Source: Nanobdellota archaeon (GTDB lineage Archaea > Nanobdellota > Nanobdellia > Pacearchaeales > GW2011-AR1). Taken from it: a stretch of 48,652 nt of DNA. A program made the translations under genes and the position numbers. Of the stretch, positions 1 to 8,144 are shown piece after piece. The notes beneath the pieces are model-generated. The model was not told where the DNA came from and made no database searches. It worked only from the letters and a program-made list of their open reading frames with translations. The stretch spans positions 1-48,652 of the forward strand of contig JAEWUG010000010.1 of the NCBI GenBank assembly GCA_023397215.1. The letters run 5' to 3'. Position 1 is the first letter of the stretch; every line of letters starts with the position of its first letter.

Positions 1-42
1 CAATGTAACACCATATGGAATTTGATTAAAACTAGTTATCAT
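1..42 (-). CDS. 5' end of an unidentified gene, cut by window edge
   Basis: An ATG at 42-40 on the minus strand overlaps the SBDS stop codon in an ATGA arrangement, and its frame stays open to base 1, giving 14 codons that read MITSFNQIPYGVTL. The overlap suggests translational coupling to SBDS. In many archaea exosome genes follow SBDS, but these residues do not clearly match the start of Rrp4, Rrp41 or Rrp42, so no function is assigned. Confidence 0.5.
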   Translation of the reverse strand, partial: MITSFNQIPYGVTL

Positions 43-707
43 TTTAATTCCTCGCTTAAAACACTACCATGTGTTGCAGAATTAATTTTATCATAAAAAT
101 CCATAATTAAACCACTTGGAACTTCAACAATACATTCTAAATCTCCATTATTTAACCAAGTTTCTTTACTAATATATTCTTTTAAATATCCATATGCTTT
201 ACCAATATGCATTGATGAAACTCTTAATTTTACTTTTTTTCTTTCAACTTTAATTGGTAAAACTTTATTTAATTGTTCTAAAATTTCATTAATTTGAATC
301 TCAATAGGTTTATTTTTAATATTTACATGAGCTTCATTTAAAGCATTCATAATTCTATCAGGTGTATAAGGTCTTCCTTCTAAACTAATTGCATTTTTAA
401 CTAAAAAATCAACAACTTGTTTATATTTTTGATTTTGTTCTTCTTTTAAAAAATCAGTTGTTTTAACAACTTCACCATTCTTAATTATTTTTTCACAAAT
501 TTCAAAAAAATCAGAACTATCAAAATATTTTTCTAAATCTTCTTTAGAAGCATGTTCCCCACTCTTTAAATTATAAAAAACATCATTTGTTAAAACAGCT
601 TGATTAATATTACCTTCACCTTTTCTTAATTTTAATGCTTCTTCTAAATCCACTAAAATCTCAAAATGTTTTCCTTCTCTTTTAATTCTAGCAGTTGTTT
701 CTACCAT
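39..707 (-). CDS. Ribosome maturation protein SBDS (SDO1 homologue)
   Basis: This 222-residue protein matches the archaeal SBDS family in length and order. The N-terminal FYSH-like domain (about 1-90) starts with the typical 'ARIKREGKHFEILVD' run. A helical middle domain follows, including 'RPYTPDRIMNAL' near residue 115. The C-terminal ferredoxin-like domain has 'VSSMHIGKAYGYL' and ends in acidic/basic residues. The family helps release the anti-association factor aIF6 from the large ribosomal subunit in late maturation; that role is family knowledge. It is the most downstream complete gene of a minus-strand series that includes psmA, as in the archaeal proteasome/exosome neighbourhood, and its stop overlaps the next start. 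Confidence 0.93.
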   Translation of the reverse strand: MVETTARIKREGKHFEILVDLEEALKLRKGEGNINQAVLTNDVFYNLKSGEHASKEDLEKYFDSSDFFEICEKIIKNGEVVKTTDFLKEEQNQKYKQVVDFLVKNAISLEGRPYTPDRIMNALNEAHVNIKNKPIEIQINEILEQLNKVLPIKVERKKVKLRVSSMHIGKAYGYLKEYISKETWLNNGDLECIVEVPSGLIMDFYDKINSATHGSVLSEELK

Positions 708-749
708 AAATTGTTAAATTAAATAGAGTTTATTAATCTTATTATAAAA

Positions 750-1445
750 TTAAAATTCATTTCCTTTAAATCTCTTAAATGAAGAATCTTTTTCTACTAC
801 TCCAATATCAAATCTTTTTTTATCAAATTCTTCACCTTGAACTTCTTTAAAAATTTCTAAAATAAGTTTAATTGCATCCTTAAAACTTAAATTTTCCTTA
901 TATTTTTGTCTTAATTTTTCTTTTATTTTAATATCATTCTCTCCAATAGCATTTGCTTTATATTGTAAATAATTACCTGTAACATCTGTTGTATAAAGAG
1001 ATAATTCTCCATTTATGCCTGCAAACATCATTGAAACACCATATGGTCTCGCACCCCCATAATGAGTAAATTGTTGTTTAATATCAGCAATTTCTTTTAC
1101 TAAAGATTCTGGATTTATTGGAGAATCATATGTTACTCTATGTTGCTGTGCAATTATTCTTGCTTTGTCAATTAAAACTCTTGCATCACTACTAATTCCT
1201 GCACTAACACAAATAATATGATCATCTATTTCATTAATCTTATTTGCAGATTCTTCAACAACTAAAATATCTCTTTGTCTTCTATCACTAACAATAACTA
1301 CACCATCTTTACAAACAAAACCAACAGAAGAACTACCAAGTCTAATTGTTTTTTCTGCATATTCTACTTGCAAAATATGACCATCTGGAGCAAACATAGT
1401 AGCTGCTCTGTCATAACCCATTTGTTGATGTTGTATTTCTTCCAT
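750..1445 (-). CDS. psmA: Proteasome subunit alpha
   Basis: This 231-residue protein is a canonical archaeal 20S proteasome alpha subunit. The N-terminus carries the alpha-type signature 'MGYDRAATMFAPDGHILQVEYA' region, in which the tail and H0 helix gate the pore of the alpha ring. The Ntn-hydrolase fold continues with 'GVVIVSDRR' and 'ICVSAGISSDARVLID'. Alpha subunits are not proteolytic; they dock regulatory ATPases and cap the beta chambers. No beta subunit gene lies in the window. The gene is 42 bases upstream of SBDS on the same strand. The start was chosen because the residues before MGYDRA are a normal short alpha-subunit tail. Confidence 0.96.
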   Translation of the reverse strand: MEEIQHQQMGYDRAATMFAPDGHILQVEYAEKTIRLGSSSVGFVCKDGVVIVSDRRQRDILVVEESANKINEIDDHIICVSAGISSDARVLIDKARIIAQQHRVTYDSPINPESLVKEIADIKQQFTHYGGARPYGVSMMFAGINGELSLYTTDVTGNYLQYKANAIGENDIKIKEKLRQKYKENLSFKDAIKLILEIFKEVQGEEFDKKRFDIGVVEKDSSFKRFKGNEF

Positions 1446-1483
1446 AATATTATAAAAATAATTTAATTATATAAGTTTATTGT

Positions 1484-1777
1484 TTAGTCTTTTTTCTCTA
1501 AGGTAATTTCAATAGTAGAGACATTTATTCTTTTTCCGTTTTTAGTCTCAAAATCTTCTGAATCTATTTTTATATCTTTAATCTCTATTTTTATTTGTTT
1601 TAAAAATTTTTTTCTAGATACTTCTGCAACATCTACTGCCTTTGAAATAAATTTACCTCTTGATTTTAAAACAACCTCATTAAAATCACATTTAGTAAAT
1701 TGCAAGAGAACACTAGTAACATAATTCATTAAAGGCTTTCCTCCAATAAAAATTATATTATCTTTAGATTCATTCAT
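1484..1777 (-). CDS. albA: Alba family DNA/RNA-binding chromatin protein
   Basis: This is a small basic Alba-fold protein of 97 residues from the preferred ATG. The diagnostic segment 'IFIGGKPLMNYVTSVLLQF' matches the Alba beta1-helix1 nucleic-acid contact region. 'VVLKSRGKFISKAVDVAEV' contains the RG(K)-AI/KAVD core typical of the family. Alba dimers coat DNA and also bind RNA in archaea. An in-frame TTG three codons upstream (1786) would overlap S17e; the ATG at 1777 is preferred because it leaves a short gap after the S17e stop. It is probably cotranscribed with S17e. Confidence 0.93.
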   Translation of the reverse strand: MNESKDNIIFIGGKPLMNYVTSVLLQFTKCDFNEVVLKSRGKFISKAVDVAEVSRKKFLKQIKIEIKDIKIDSEDFETKNGKRINVSTIEITLEKKD

Positions 1778-1782
1778 TTTAC

Positions 1783-1980
1783 TCAAGACTCAATAATATT
1801 TTTATTATTCTTTTTTAATCTAGATATATAACCCGCAACCTTATTTCTTAAACGTTTACTCGGAAGTGAGTTTCCTAATATTTTTTTGTTGTGATCAAAT
1901 TTGACATCATATAAATCTGAATCTGATTCTATTAATTGTTTAGATGTTCTTTTAATCAATGTTGACTTAATTCTTCCCAT
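1783..1980 (-). CDS. rps17e: 30S ribosomal protein S17e
   Basis: This 65-residue basic protein begins 'MGRIKSTLIKRTSKQLIE' and has 'NKKILGNSLPSKRLRNKVAGYISRL', both hallmarks of archaeal/eukaryotic S17e. The family has no bacterial counterpart, which supports an archaeal host. It is a small-subunit protein acting on 16S rRNA in the cytoplasm. The size is normal for archaeal S17e. The stop lies a few bases before the Alba start, so the two genes are likely one transcript. Confidence 0.93.
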   Translation of the reverse strand: MGRIKSTLIKRTSKQLIESDSDLYDVKFDHNKKILGNSLPSKRLRNKVAGYISRLKKNNKNIIES

Positions 1981-2024
1981 AAGCTATTTAAAAAAAATTA
2001 ATTTATAAGTCTTGTGGTAATAAA

Positions 2025-2960
2025 CTAATCAAGATTATCAATTAAAATAAGATTTTTATATTCTTCAAATACCTCTTTTGCTTTCTTTGTTAATTTCCCA
2101 TTAATCAATAAATAAAGTGGATATTTTTCATTACTTGATTTTTGAAAAGCAGTTAATAAATCGCTATCTGAAACTGATTTTTTATTTTTAGCAATAAGCC
2201 TATAATTTAAATCTCCTAAAATAGAATTAATAATTATTAAAGCATTAATTTCATATTTAGAATCATCTAAAACTTCTTTCAAAATTATTTCTTTTTTATT
2301 CAAAAATAATCTAATCTCATCTAAAAAAGAAGATTTAATTATCTTTTTTTCTTTTATCTTATCTTTTAATGTCAAATCTTCAATTAAATTTTTTTGTTCA
2401 ATATTTTCTTTAATTGAATTATTTTCTTCATTATTTCTTATTTCTTCTTCAATAATTTTTTCTTCATCTTTTTTATCTTCTATAATTTCTTTATTTAATT
2501 TTTCATTTTCAATTGGCTTATTTTCTTCTTGAAAATACTTTTCTAAGAGATCTTTATCAATTAAAAAATATTTCCAATAAATTTTGTTATCTTGATTAAA
2601 ACTAAATGCAAAATCTCTTAAATTTCTAAAAGCAACTCTAAAAACAGGAGTTTGTTCTTCATCTAATAAAATTTTATTTTTCTTAAGAAACAAAAAAGCT
2701 TCTTTTTCAACACCCTTTAAATAAAATTCTGCTTTTTCTTCTAATAAATTCTCTTGACCTTCTAAATAATATAAACAAGAAGAACCAACTTTTAATTGAG
2801 TAGTTTTAATTCTTTTTTCATTAGATAATTCAGCTAAAATTGCAGAAACAAAAACAGGTTCCAAACCCAAGAACTTTACAATACTTATTGGTAAAGTAGG
2901 ACCATTCTGATTTATAAAATCAATAATCTTTCTTTTTATTTCACCAACATCTATCATCAT
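2025..2960 (-). CDS. Unknown protein with N-terminal winged-helix-like domain and charged linker
   Basis: I do not recognise a named family. Residues 1-70 look like a winged helix: helix 'VGEIKRKIIDFINQNGP', a turn, a helix 'VSAILAELSNEKRI', then a strand pair ending 'SSCLYYLEG'. Residues 70-145 are a second mixed segment. Residues 145-205 are a low-complexity, highly charged, Glu/Lys/Asn-rich stretch, probably a disordered or coiled linker. The last 100 residues form a mixed alpha/beta domain ('INSILGDLNYRLIAKNK', 'KYPLYLLINGKLTKKAKEVFEEY') that loosely resembles a PD-(D/E)XK-like core, but no catalytic triad can be assigned. It sits just downstream of S7/S12, so a link to translation or transcription is possible but unproven. 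Confidence 0.8.
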   Translation of the reverse strand: MMIDVGEIKRKIIDFINQNGPTLPISIVKFLGLEPVFVSAILAELSNEKRIKTTQLKVGSSCLYYLEGQENLLEEKAEFYLKGVEKEAFLFLKKNKILLDEEQTPVFRVAFRNLRDFAFSFNQDNKIYWKYFLIDKDLLEKYFQEENKPIENEKLNKEIIEDKKDEEKIIEEEIRNNEENNSIKENIEQKNLIEDLTLKDKIKEKKIIKSSFLDEIRLFLNKKEIILKEVLDDSKYEINALIIINSILGDLNYRLIAKNKKSVSDSDLLTAFQKSSNEKYPLYLLINGKLTKKAKEVFEEYKNLILIDNLD

Positions 2961-3005
2961 AAATTAAGAGAAGACCTTTAATATTTTAAACCTTATTACA
3001 AAAAA

Positions 3006-3602
3006 TTATCTTGCTGCATCAGCTTGTTTTTCTATTTCATTTTTCTTAGAAATAGCATATGATTCACTAGAATTATCAGCAGCAGCAATTATTTCTTTTG
3101 CTAAACTCTCAGTAATATTCATTTTTTTATTAAATGCCTTATCATAAGAACCATTAACAATAAACCTTAAAACAAGATTAAGTCTCCTACGAGGAGAAAC
3201 ATCAACAGCTTGAGGATATCTTGCTCCACCATATTCTATTGAAGTAATTTCATCTCTTGGTGCAGCATTTTCTAAAGCTTTAACAAAAATCTTTAAAGGA
3301 TTTTCTTTTGTTTTTTCTTCAATAATTTTAAATGCATCCATTACAATTTTTGTACATTTAGAGTGTTTTCCTGTAATCCAAGAAGTAATAATTCTATGTT
3401 TCTTACCTCTAGAACCTGGAACTTGTAAAATATTAATTAATCTTTCAACAACATTTACTTTTGCTTTAGTTGGATCCCATTTAATTCTACCATGTGATTT
3501 TAAAATTAACTTTGGGCTTAAATTAATAACTTTTTTTAAAGAAGGATCTGTTACTCTAACTTCACTAGCATCATATAAACCAAAGACTTTCATTTCTTTC
3601 AT
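3006..3602 (-). CDS. rps7: 30S ribosomal protein S7
   Basis: This 198-residue archaeal S7 organises the 3' major domain (head) of 16S rRNA. Recognisable elements are 'KVFGLYDASEVRVTDPSL' at the N-terminus, 'RLINILQVPGSRGKKHRI', 'IKIFVKALENAAPRDE'-type sequence near residue 105, and the 'GGARYPQAVDVSPRRRLNLVLRFI' RNA-binding beta-ribbon region. Its ATG overlaps the S12 stop by one base (TAATG), so translation is probably coupled. S12-S7 order is the ancient str-operon order, but EF-2 and EF-1alpha have been separated from it and lie more than 30 kb away. Confidence 0.97.
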   Translation of the reverse strand: MKEMKVFGLYDASEVRVTDPSLKKVINLSPKLILKSHGRIKWDPTKAKVNVVERLINILQVPGSRGKKHRIITSWITGKHSKCTKIVMDAFKIIEEKTKENPLKIFVKALENAAPRDEITSIEYGGARYPQAVDVSPRRRLNLVLRFIVNGSYDKAFNKKMNITESLAKEIIAAADNSSESYAISKKNEIEKQADAAR

Positions 3603-4024
3603 TATCTTCTTCCTTTTTCAATCTTACCTTGCCATAATCGACTAAGAGGTTGATCATTTACTTTAATAATTTGAAATCTAACACCAGACAAATCTCCTTT
3701 TGTTCTACCTTGTTTTCCACCAATTCTTTCAATTAAAACTTCATCATGTTCTTCTATAAATTTTTGTGCTAAATTACCTGGAATAAATGCAGTAACCTCT
3801 TTACCAGAACGAATTAATTGAACTCTACAACATTTTCTCATTGCTGAATTAGGTTGTTTAGCTTCTTTTTGAACCTTTTTAGTAACTATTCCTCGAGCTT
3901 GACTACTTCTACTCAAAGGATCAAATTTTAAAGTAATACCTAATCTTTTCTTTTTAAGAGGCAATTTATTATCTCTAAATGTCTTTCTATTCTTTTTCAA
4001 TTTTCTTGCATTGTTTAATCCCAT
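3602..4024 (-). CDS. rps12: 30S ribosomal protein S12
   Basis: This 140-residue archaeal S12 is a decoding-centre protein of the small subunit. It shows 'EAKQPNSAMRKCCRVQLIRSGKEVTAFIPG', where the PNSA loop sits at the decoding site, followed by 'EHDEVLIERIGGKQGRTKGDLSGVRF'. The basic N-terminal extension is normal for archaea. The gene has its own TATA-like element immediately upstream, in the gap after nusA, so S12-S7 may be transcribed both from it and by read-through from the RNA polymerase operon. Confidence 0.97.
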   Translation of the reverse strand: MGLNNARKLKKNRKTFRDNKLPLKKKRLGITLKFDPLSRSSQARGIVTKKVQKEAKQPNSAMRKCCRVQLIRSGKEVTAFIPGNLAQKFIEEHDEVLIERIGGKQGRTKGDLSGVRFQIIKVNDQPLSRLWQGKIEKGRR

Positions 4025-4049
4025 CTTATATTAATATTTTGGAGAAATC

Positions 4050-4060
4050 CTTTAAAAAGA
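4050..4060 (-). promoter_or_regulatory. TATA-box-like element upstream of rps12
   Basis: On the minus strand this reads TCTTTTTAAAG, centred about 31 bases before the S12 ATG, a normal archaeal TATA position for a short-leader transcript. The same T-run/TTAAA core recurs before fusA, tuf and dut in this window. It lies in the gap between nusA and rps12. Confidence 0.5.
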
Positions 4061-4068
4061 TTTCCATT

Positions 4069-4488
4069 CTATCCTATTTTTAGTTCATATCCAAAGATAT
4101 CTTTAATTATCTTAGACAATTCCTTTTCTTTAAGTCTATCTCTACCAATAAGAGTTGCTTTATTAATTCTACTAGCGTCGATAGATAAAATATCTTTTTT
4201 TAATTCAACTTTATTTAATTCAATAGGATTTAACAATTTTTCAATAAAACTAATAACTTCTTTTTCTTCTTTATTAGGTAAGGAAATTATTTTAATTTTT
4301 TTTCCAATAATTTTATTTATTTTTCTAACATTATCTGCATCCTTCCCAATGGCTTTTGAAACAGCAGACTTATTTACTAAGAAAATTATTTGATTATTAT
4401 ATTTAAAACAATGTTTTGCTTCAATTTTAGTTACTTTATTAAAAATATTAATATATCTAATAAACTGCATATCAATAACTTTTACCAT
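4069..4488 (-). CDS. nusA: Archaeal NusA-like KH-domain transcription factor
   Basis: This 139-residue protein matches the small archaeal NusA, which contains only two KH domains and lacks the bacterial N-terminal RNAP-binding and S1 domains. Visible features are 'FIRYINIFNKVTKIEAKHCFKYNNQIIFLVNK' at the N-terminus, the KH1 loop 'VSKAIGKDADNVRKINKIIGKKI' (GxxG-like IGKD), and the second KH region near 'INKATLIGRDRLKEKELSKII'. It sits between L30e and S12 in the conserved archaeal order rpoA-rpl30e-nusA-rps12. The role in elongation/termination is inferred from the family. Confidence 0.9.
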   Translation of the reverse strand: MVKVIDMQFIRYINIFNKVTKIEAKHCFKYNNQIIFLVNKSAVSKAIGKDADNVRKINKIIGKKIKIISLPNKEEKEVISFIEKLLNPIELNKVELKKDILSIDASRINKATLIGRDRLKEKELSKIIKDIFGYELKIG

Positions 4489-4489
4489 T

Positions 4490-4729
4490 TTATTTAACTA
4501 TAGAAAAAACTTCACAATTAAAATCTAAGTTTAACAATTTAATAACTTCTTTTTTTGGTTTCAAAAAACTAAATTTAATCTTATTTTCATTAAGTTGGTT
4601 TACAATTTCTTCTCTTGCATCCTTTACTAAATAAACTTCTTTTAAATTTTTTTTATGTTTAATACATTCCTTTAAACCAAAATATGCTTTTTTTGATTCA
4701 ACAGCATCTTTAATTTCTTTAATTCCCAT
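4490..4729 (-). CDS. rpl30e: Ribosomal protein L30e-like
   Basis: This 79-residue protein is short for L30e (about 100). It keeps the fold's pattern: 'IKDAVESKKAYFGLKECIKHKKNLKEVYLVKDA', where family members usually read 'GKvvlGlketlkalk..kaklVivA.da', then 'REEIVNQLNENKIKF'. The identification depends strongly on position: in archaea L30e lies between the RNAP A subunit gene and nusA, exactly as here. The start abuts the rpoA stop with no gap. The truncated C-terminus is probably natural compaction, since no stop interrupts a longer frame. Confidence 0.8.
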   Translation of the reverse strand: MGIKEIKDAVESKKAYFGLKECIKHKKNLKEVYLVKDAREEIVNQLNENKIKFSFLKPKKEVIKLLNLDFNCEVFSIVK

Positions 4730-7700
4730 TTACTTTTTTTTCTCCTTATTTTTATTTGCAAGTGGGCCAGTTACTTTAACTAAAAGACCTGGTAAACCAG
4801 TTCCAACAGGCACAGGTTGATTTAAAATAATATTCTCAATAACAGATGCAACATTATCTTTTATTCCAGTCTTTGTAGCTTGAACAAATTGCTTATCAGG
4901 TGTTTCAAAAGAAGCTCTAGCTAAAATTGAATTTTTATCTGAGATAATACCCATTCTTGTAATACCCTTAACAATTCCAGAAGCAGTCATTGTGTCTGCA
5001 ACTAAATTTGCATGTTTATCATCTAAATCTAAACCTTGAGATATTAAAACTTTTTGAATTTCATTAATTACAACTTGACGAGCAGCTTCAATACCTAAGA
5101 CATTTGCTACTTCATGTAAATCATTAGAACTAACTTTATTTACATCTACTCCTTTAAACTTTAAGATGTCCTTTAAATTAGAACCAGCTGTTAAAATAAC
5201 AAAATCTTTACCTTTTTTAACTACTAATACTTGAGATACTTTTTTAACCCCAGAAAAAATAACTTCTTTTATCTTTTCCTTAATCTTATAAATTGTTTTA
5301 AAATCTTCTTTAGACATATCAAAAATCATACCACTTTCTGACTTTTTAACATCATAACCTTTATCATTTAATGTAGTAATAACAGTATCTAAAGTAGTAT
5401 GTGCTGATCTTAATGATTTAGAATCAACACTAATTTTAATTTGTTTAGTACCAAAATCAATAGAAATATCTGACATAATTTCTTTTAATTTCCTTTCTTT
5501 AATTTTTTCAGCAATAATTCTAGCATCATTTTCATTATTAAATTCTTTATCTAAATAAATTTCCATAGTAGGTAATTTTGGTTGTTTTCTTGCATCTAAT
5601 ATCTCAATTAATCTAGGTAAACCAGTTGTAACCTGCATTTCAGCAACACCAGCAGCATGGAATGTATTCAATACCATTTGAGTAGATGACTCACCAAATG
5701 ATTGAGCTGTAACTAATCCAACAGCTTCACCTGGAGCAATCTTCTCACTTTTATGTAAACCAGCAACATCAAAACCGTCAGTACCATAAATAAATTCTAT
5801 AATTTTACCAGAAGCATCTCTAATTGTACCATCATAAGCTACAATTAAATCTTGAAGTGCATTTGCAAGTCTTCTATATAAATAACCTGATTTAGGTGTT
5901 CTAAGAGCAGTATCCATTAAACCATCTCTACCAGTTATTGCACCAAAGAAAAATTCTACAGGCCCTAAACCGCCCATAAAAGAACTTTCAATAAAACCTC
6001 TAGCTTTAGGAGATAAATCACCTTTCTTAAAAAAAGGTAATGTTCTTTGAGTATAACCAAAATCAATTCTTTTACCATTTAAAACCTGTTGTCCAACACA
6101 ACAAGAGATCTGAGTTACATTTAACATACTACCCCTAGCTTTAGAACTGATCATATTATTTACATTATTATCCTTAGGGAAATTATTTTTAACAACATCA
6201 CCAATTTGAGTTCTAACTTCATTTAAAATTTGTAAAATTTTTAATTCTCTTGTTTCTTCAGCACTTCTACCAGGTAATAATTCTAAAGAATCATTATAAA
6301 AAGATTCGATTACTTCTTGAGTCTTTTTATCAGCAGTATCTATTATTTTTTTAGTTTGTTTTTGAGTTTCTTCTCCAACATGTAAATCATCTAAAGAAAT
6401 AGTAAAACCATTTCTAGATAAAAATGTAACACCCAAAGCAAAAACTTTTCTTAATGTTTCCATTGCTTCTGTTCTACCCATCTCTTTATCAATAATTTTT
6501 AAATCATTACCAGATTCTTTTCTAAAACCAAGAGGTTTCATACTTTGATTTTTATATTTTTCTGGTAAAACTTTTGAAAATATTGATTCTCCAGAATTAT
6601 TTTTATTTAAATTAAAGTTTTTAACTCCAGCTGAATAAAGTAATTGGGAACTTTCTGCATAATCTAAATCTGTTTGAAGTAATAAATGATTTCCAGTAGC
6701 AGCATCATCAATACATCCCATTAAATTCATATTATTTTTAGGAGAAAATAAATTATTATTTACATTTAATAATATTTCAGATTCTGCTCTTGCTTCTTCA
6801 TTTTGAGGACCATGAATATTCATTTCATCACCATCAAAATCAGCACCATAAGGATTACAAGAAGAAGGATGCATTCTAAAAGTTCTAAAAGGTAAAACTC
6901 TTACAAAATGAGCCATTAAAGAAGCTCTATGTAATGAAGGATGTCTATTAAATAAAACAATATCACCATCAACTAAATGTCTTTCAACAATATAACCGGG
7001 TTCAATTTCTTCAGCAATATTATCTCTTAAGTCTTCGGTAATTCTTTTTCTTTTTCCATCAGGTCTAATTACATAATTAGCACCGGGATAATCTACAGAT
7101 AAAATTAATTTTTTACATCTTTCGAGATTAAATGTAGTTACTCTTTCTGCAACAGTAATTATTTTTGCAATATCTAAAGGAACACCAACTTCATTAATTT
7201 TTAAATTTGGATCTGGAGAAATAACAGTTCTAGCAGAAAAGTTAACTCTTTTACCTGCTAAATTCTTTCTAATTCTACCTTCTTTACCTTTAATTCTCTC
7301 AGTAATAGTTTTTAATGGTTGACCACTTCTATGTCTTGCAGGAGGAACTCTTGCAATAGAATTATCAAAGAAAGTAGTTATATGGTATTGTAATAAATCC
7401 CATAAATCTTCAATAATAACCTCAGGAGCACCTGCATTTAAGTTTTCCCAAAGTCTTTGATTTGCTCTAATTATATCTGATAACTTATGAGTTAAATCGT
7501 CTTCACTTCTTTCACCTGATTCTAATGTAATAGAAGGTCTAACAGTTACAGGAGGAACCATTAATAAAGTCAAAATTGCCCATTCAGGTCTTAATGTTTT
7601 TGCATTTATTCCTAAAATTTTTAAATCTTCATCAGAAACTTTTGCTAATCTTTCTCTAATCTCACTTGGGAATAATCTTCTTTTACCTACTTTAAATGTA

Positions 7701-8143
7701 GAAGGTTTTTCTAATTTAACTCTTTCTTGAACAATACCACAATGAGGACACTTTTTACCATCTTTTGCTTTTTTAATTCTATCTTTTAATGGTTTTTTTA
7801 AATCATTTTCATCTTTAATTAAAACTTTACCACAAGCTTCACAAGTACTTCTTAACACTACATCAAGAATTGGGATATATTTTATATGAACAACAGGACG
7901 AGCAAGTTCAATCATACCAGGATGACCTAAACATTCTTTTAATCTACCACCACAGGTTCTACATCTAACACCAGGATCAATTGCACCAAGTCTTAAATCC
8001 ATTAAACCACCGTCAACAGGATAACCATCAACATCATAAAGCTCAGGTGTAACAATTTTTGCAACACTAAGTTTTTTAATTTCCTCAGGACTCAAAAGTC
8101 TAAAACTCATTGCATTAATTTGTTTTCTTATTGTTTCAACCAT
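4730..8143 (-). CDS. rpoA: DNA-directed RNA polymerase subunit A (A' and A'' in one chain)
   Basis: This 1137-residue largest RNAP subunit is uninterrupted. N-terminal zinc sites are visible ('CRTCGGRLKECLGHPG' near residue 60 and paired CxxC clusters near 100-135). The Mg-binding active-site motif 'NPYGADFDGDEMN' lies near residue 430. The A''-type elements 'GLVTAQSFGESSTQMVLNTFHAAGV' (about 805-830) and 'ASFETPDKQFVQA' (about 1055) follow in the same frame. Most archaea encode A' and A'' as separate genes; here the chain is whole and compact compared with about 1270 residues for a typical sum. It forms the catalytic core with RpoB, whose gene ends one base upstream. Confidence 0.97.
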   Translation of the reverse strand: MVETIRKQINAMSFRLLSPEEIKKLSVAKIVTPELYDVDGYPVDGGLMDLRLGAIDPGVRCRTCGGRLKECLGHPGMIELARPVVHIKYIPILDVVLRSTCEACGKVLIKDENDLKKPLKDRIKKAKDGKKCPHCGIVQERVKLEKPSTFKVGKRRLFPSEIRERLAKVSDEDLKILGINAKTLRPEWAILTLLMVPPVTVRPSITLESGERSEDDLTHKLSDIIRANQRLWENLNAGAPEVIIEDLWDLLQYHITTFFDNSIARVPPARHRSGQPLKTITERIKGKEGRIRKNLAGKRVNFSARTVISPDPNLKINEVGVPLDIAKIITVAERVTTFNLERCKKLILSVDYPGANYVIRPDGKRKRITEDLRDNIAEEIEPGYIVERHLVDGDIVLFNRHPSLHRASLMAHFVRVLPFRTFRMHPSSCNPYGADFDGDEMNIHGPQNEEARAESEILLNVNNNLFSPKNNMNLMGCIDDAATGNHLLLQTDLDYAESSQLLYSAGVKNFNLNKNNSGESIFSKVLPEKYKNQSMKPLGFRKESGNDLKIIDKEMGRTEAMETLRKVFALGVTFLSRNGFTISLDDLHVGEETQKQTKKIIDTADKKTQEVIESFYNDSLELLPGRSAEETRELKILQILNEVRTQIGDVVKNNFPKDNNVNNMISSKARGSMLNVTQISCCVGQQVLNGKRIDFGYTQRTLPFFKKGDLSPKARGFIESSFMGGLGPVEFFFGAITGRDGLMDTALRTPKSGYLYRRLANALQDLIVAYDGTIRDASGKIIEFIYGTDGFDVAGLHKSEKIAPGEAVGLVTAQSFGESSTQMVLNTFHAAGVAEMQVTTGLPRLIEILDARKQPKLPTMEIYLDKEFNNENDARIIAEKIKERKLKEIMSDISIDFGTKQIKISVDSKSLRSAHTTLDTVITTLNDKGYDVKKSESGMIFDMSKEDFKTIYKIKEKIKEVIFSGVKKVSQVLVVKKGKDFVILTAGSNLKDILKFKGVDVNKVSSNDLHEVANVLGIEAARQVVINEIQKVLISQGLDLDDKHANLVADTMTASGIVKGITRMGIISDKNSILARASFETPDKQFVQATKTGIKDNVASVIENIILNQPVPVGTGLPGLLVKVTGPLANKNKEKKK

Positions 8144-8144
8144 T

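Noticed and set aside
1275..1466. Plus-strand open frame opposite psmA
   Set aside because: It is a shadow of the proteasome alpha gene; residues are biased and no homology or start signal is evident.
2025..2960. Restriction-enzyme-like (PD-(D/E)XK) nuclease call for the unknown gene
   Set aside because: The strand/helix rhythm is suggestive, but no complete catalytic triad can be assigned by eye.
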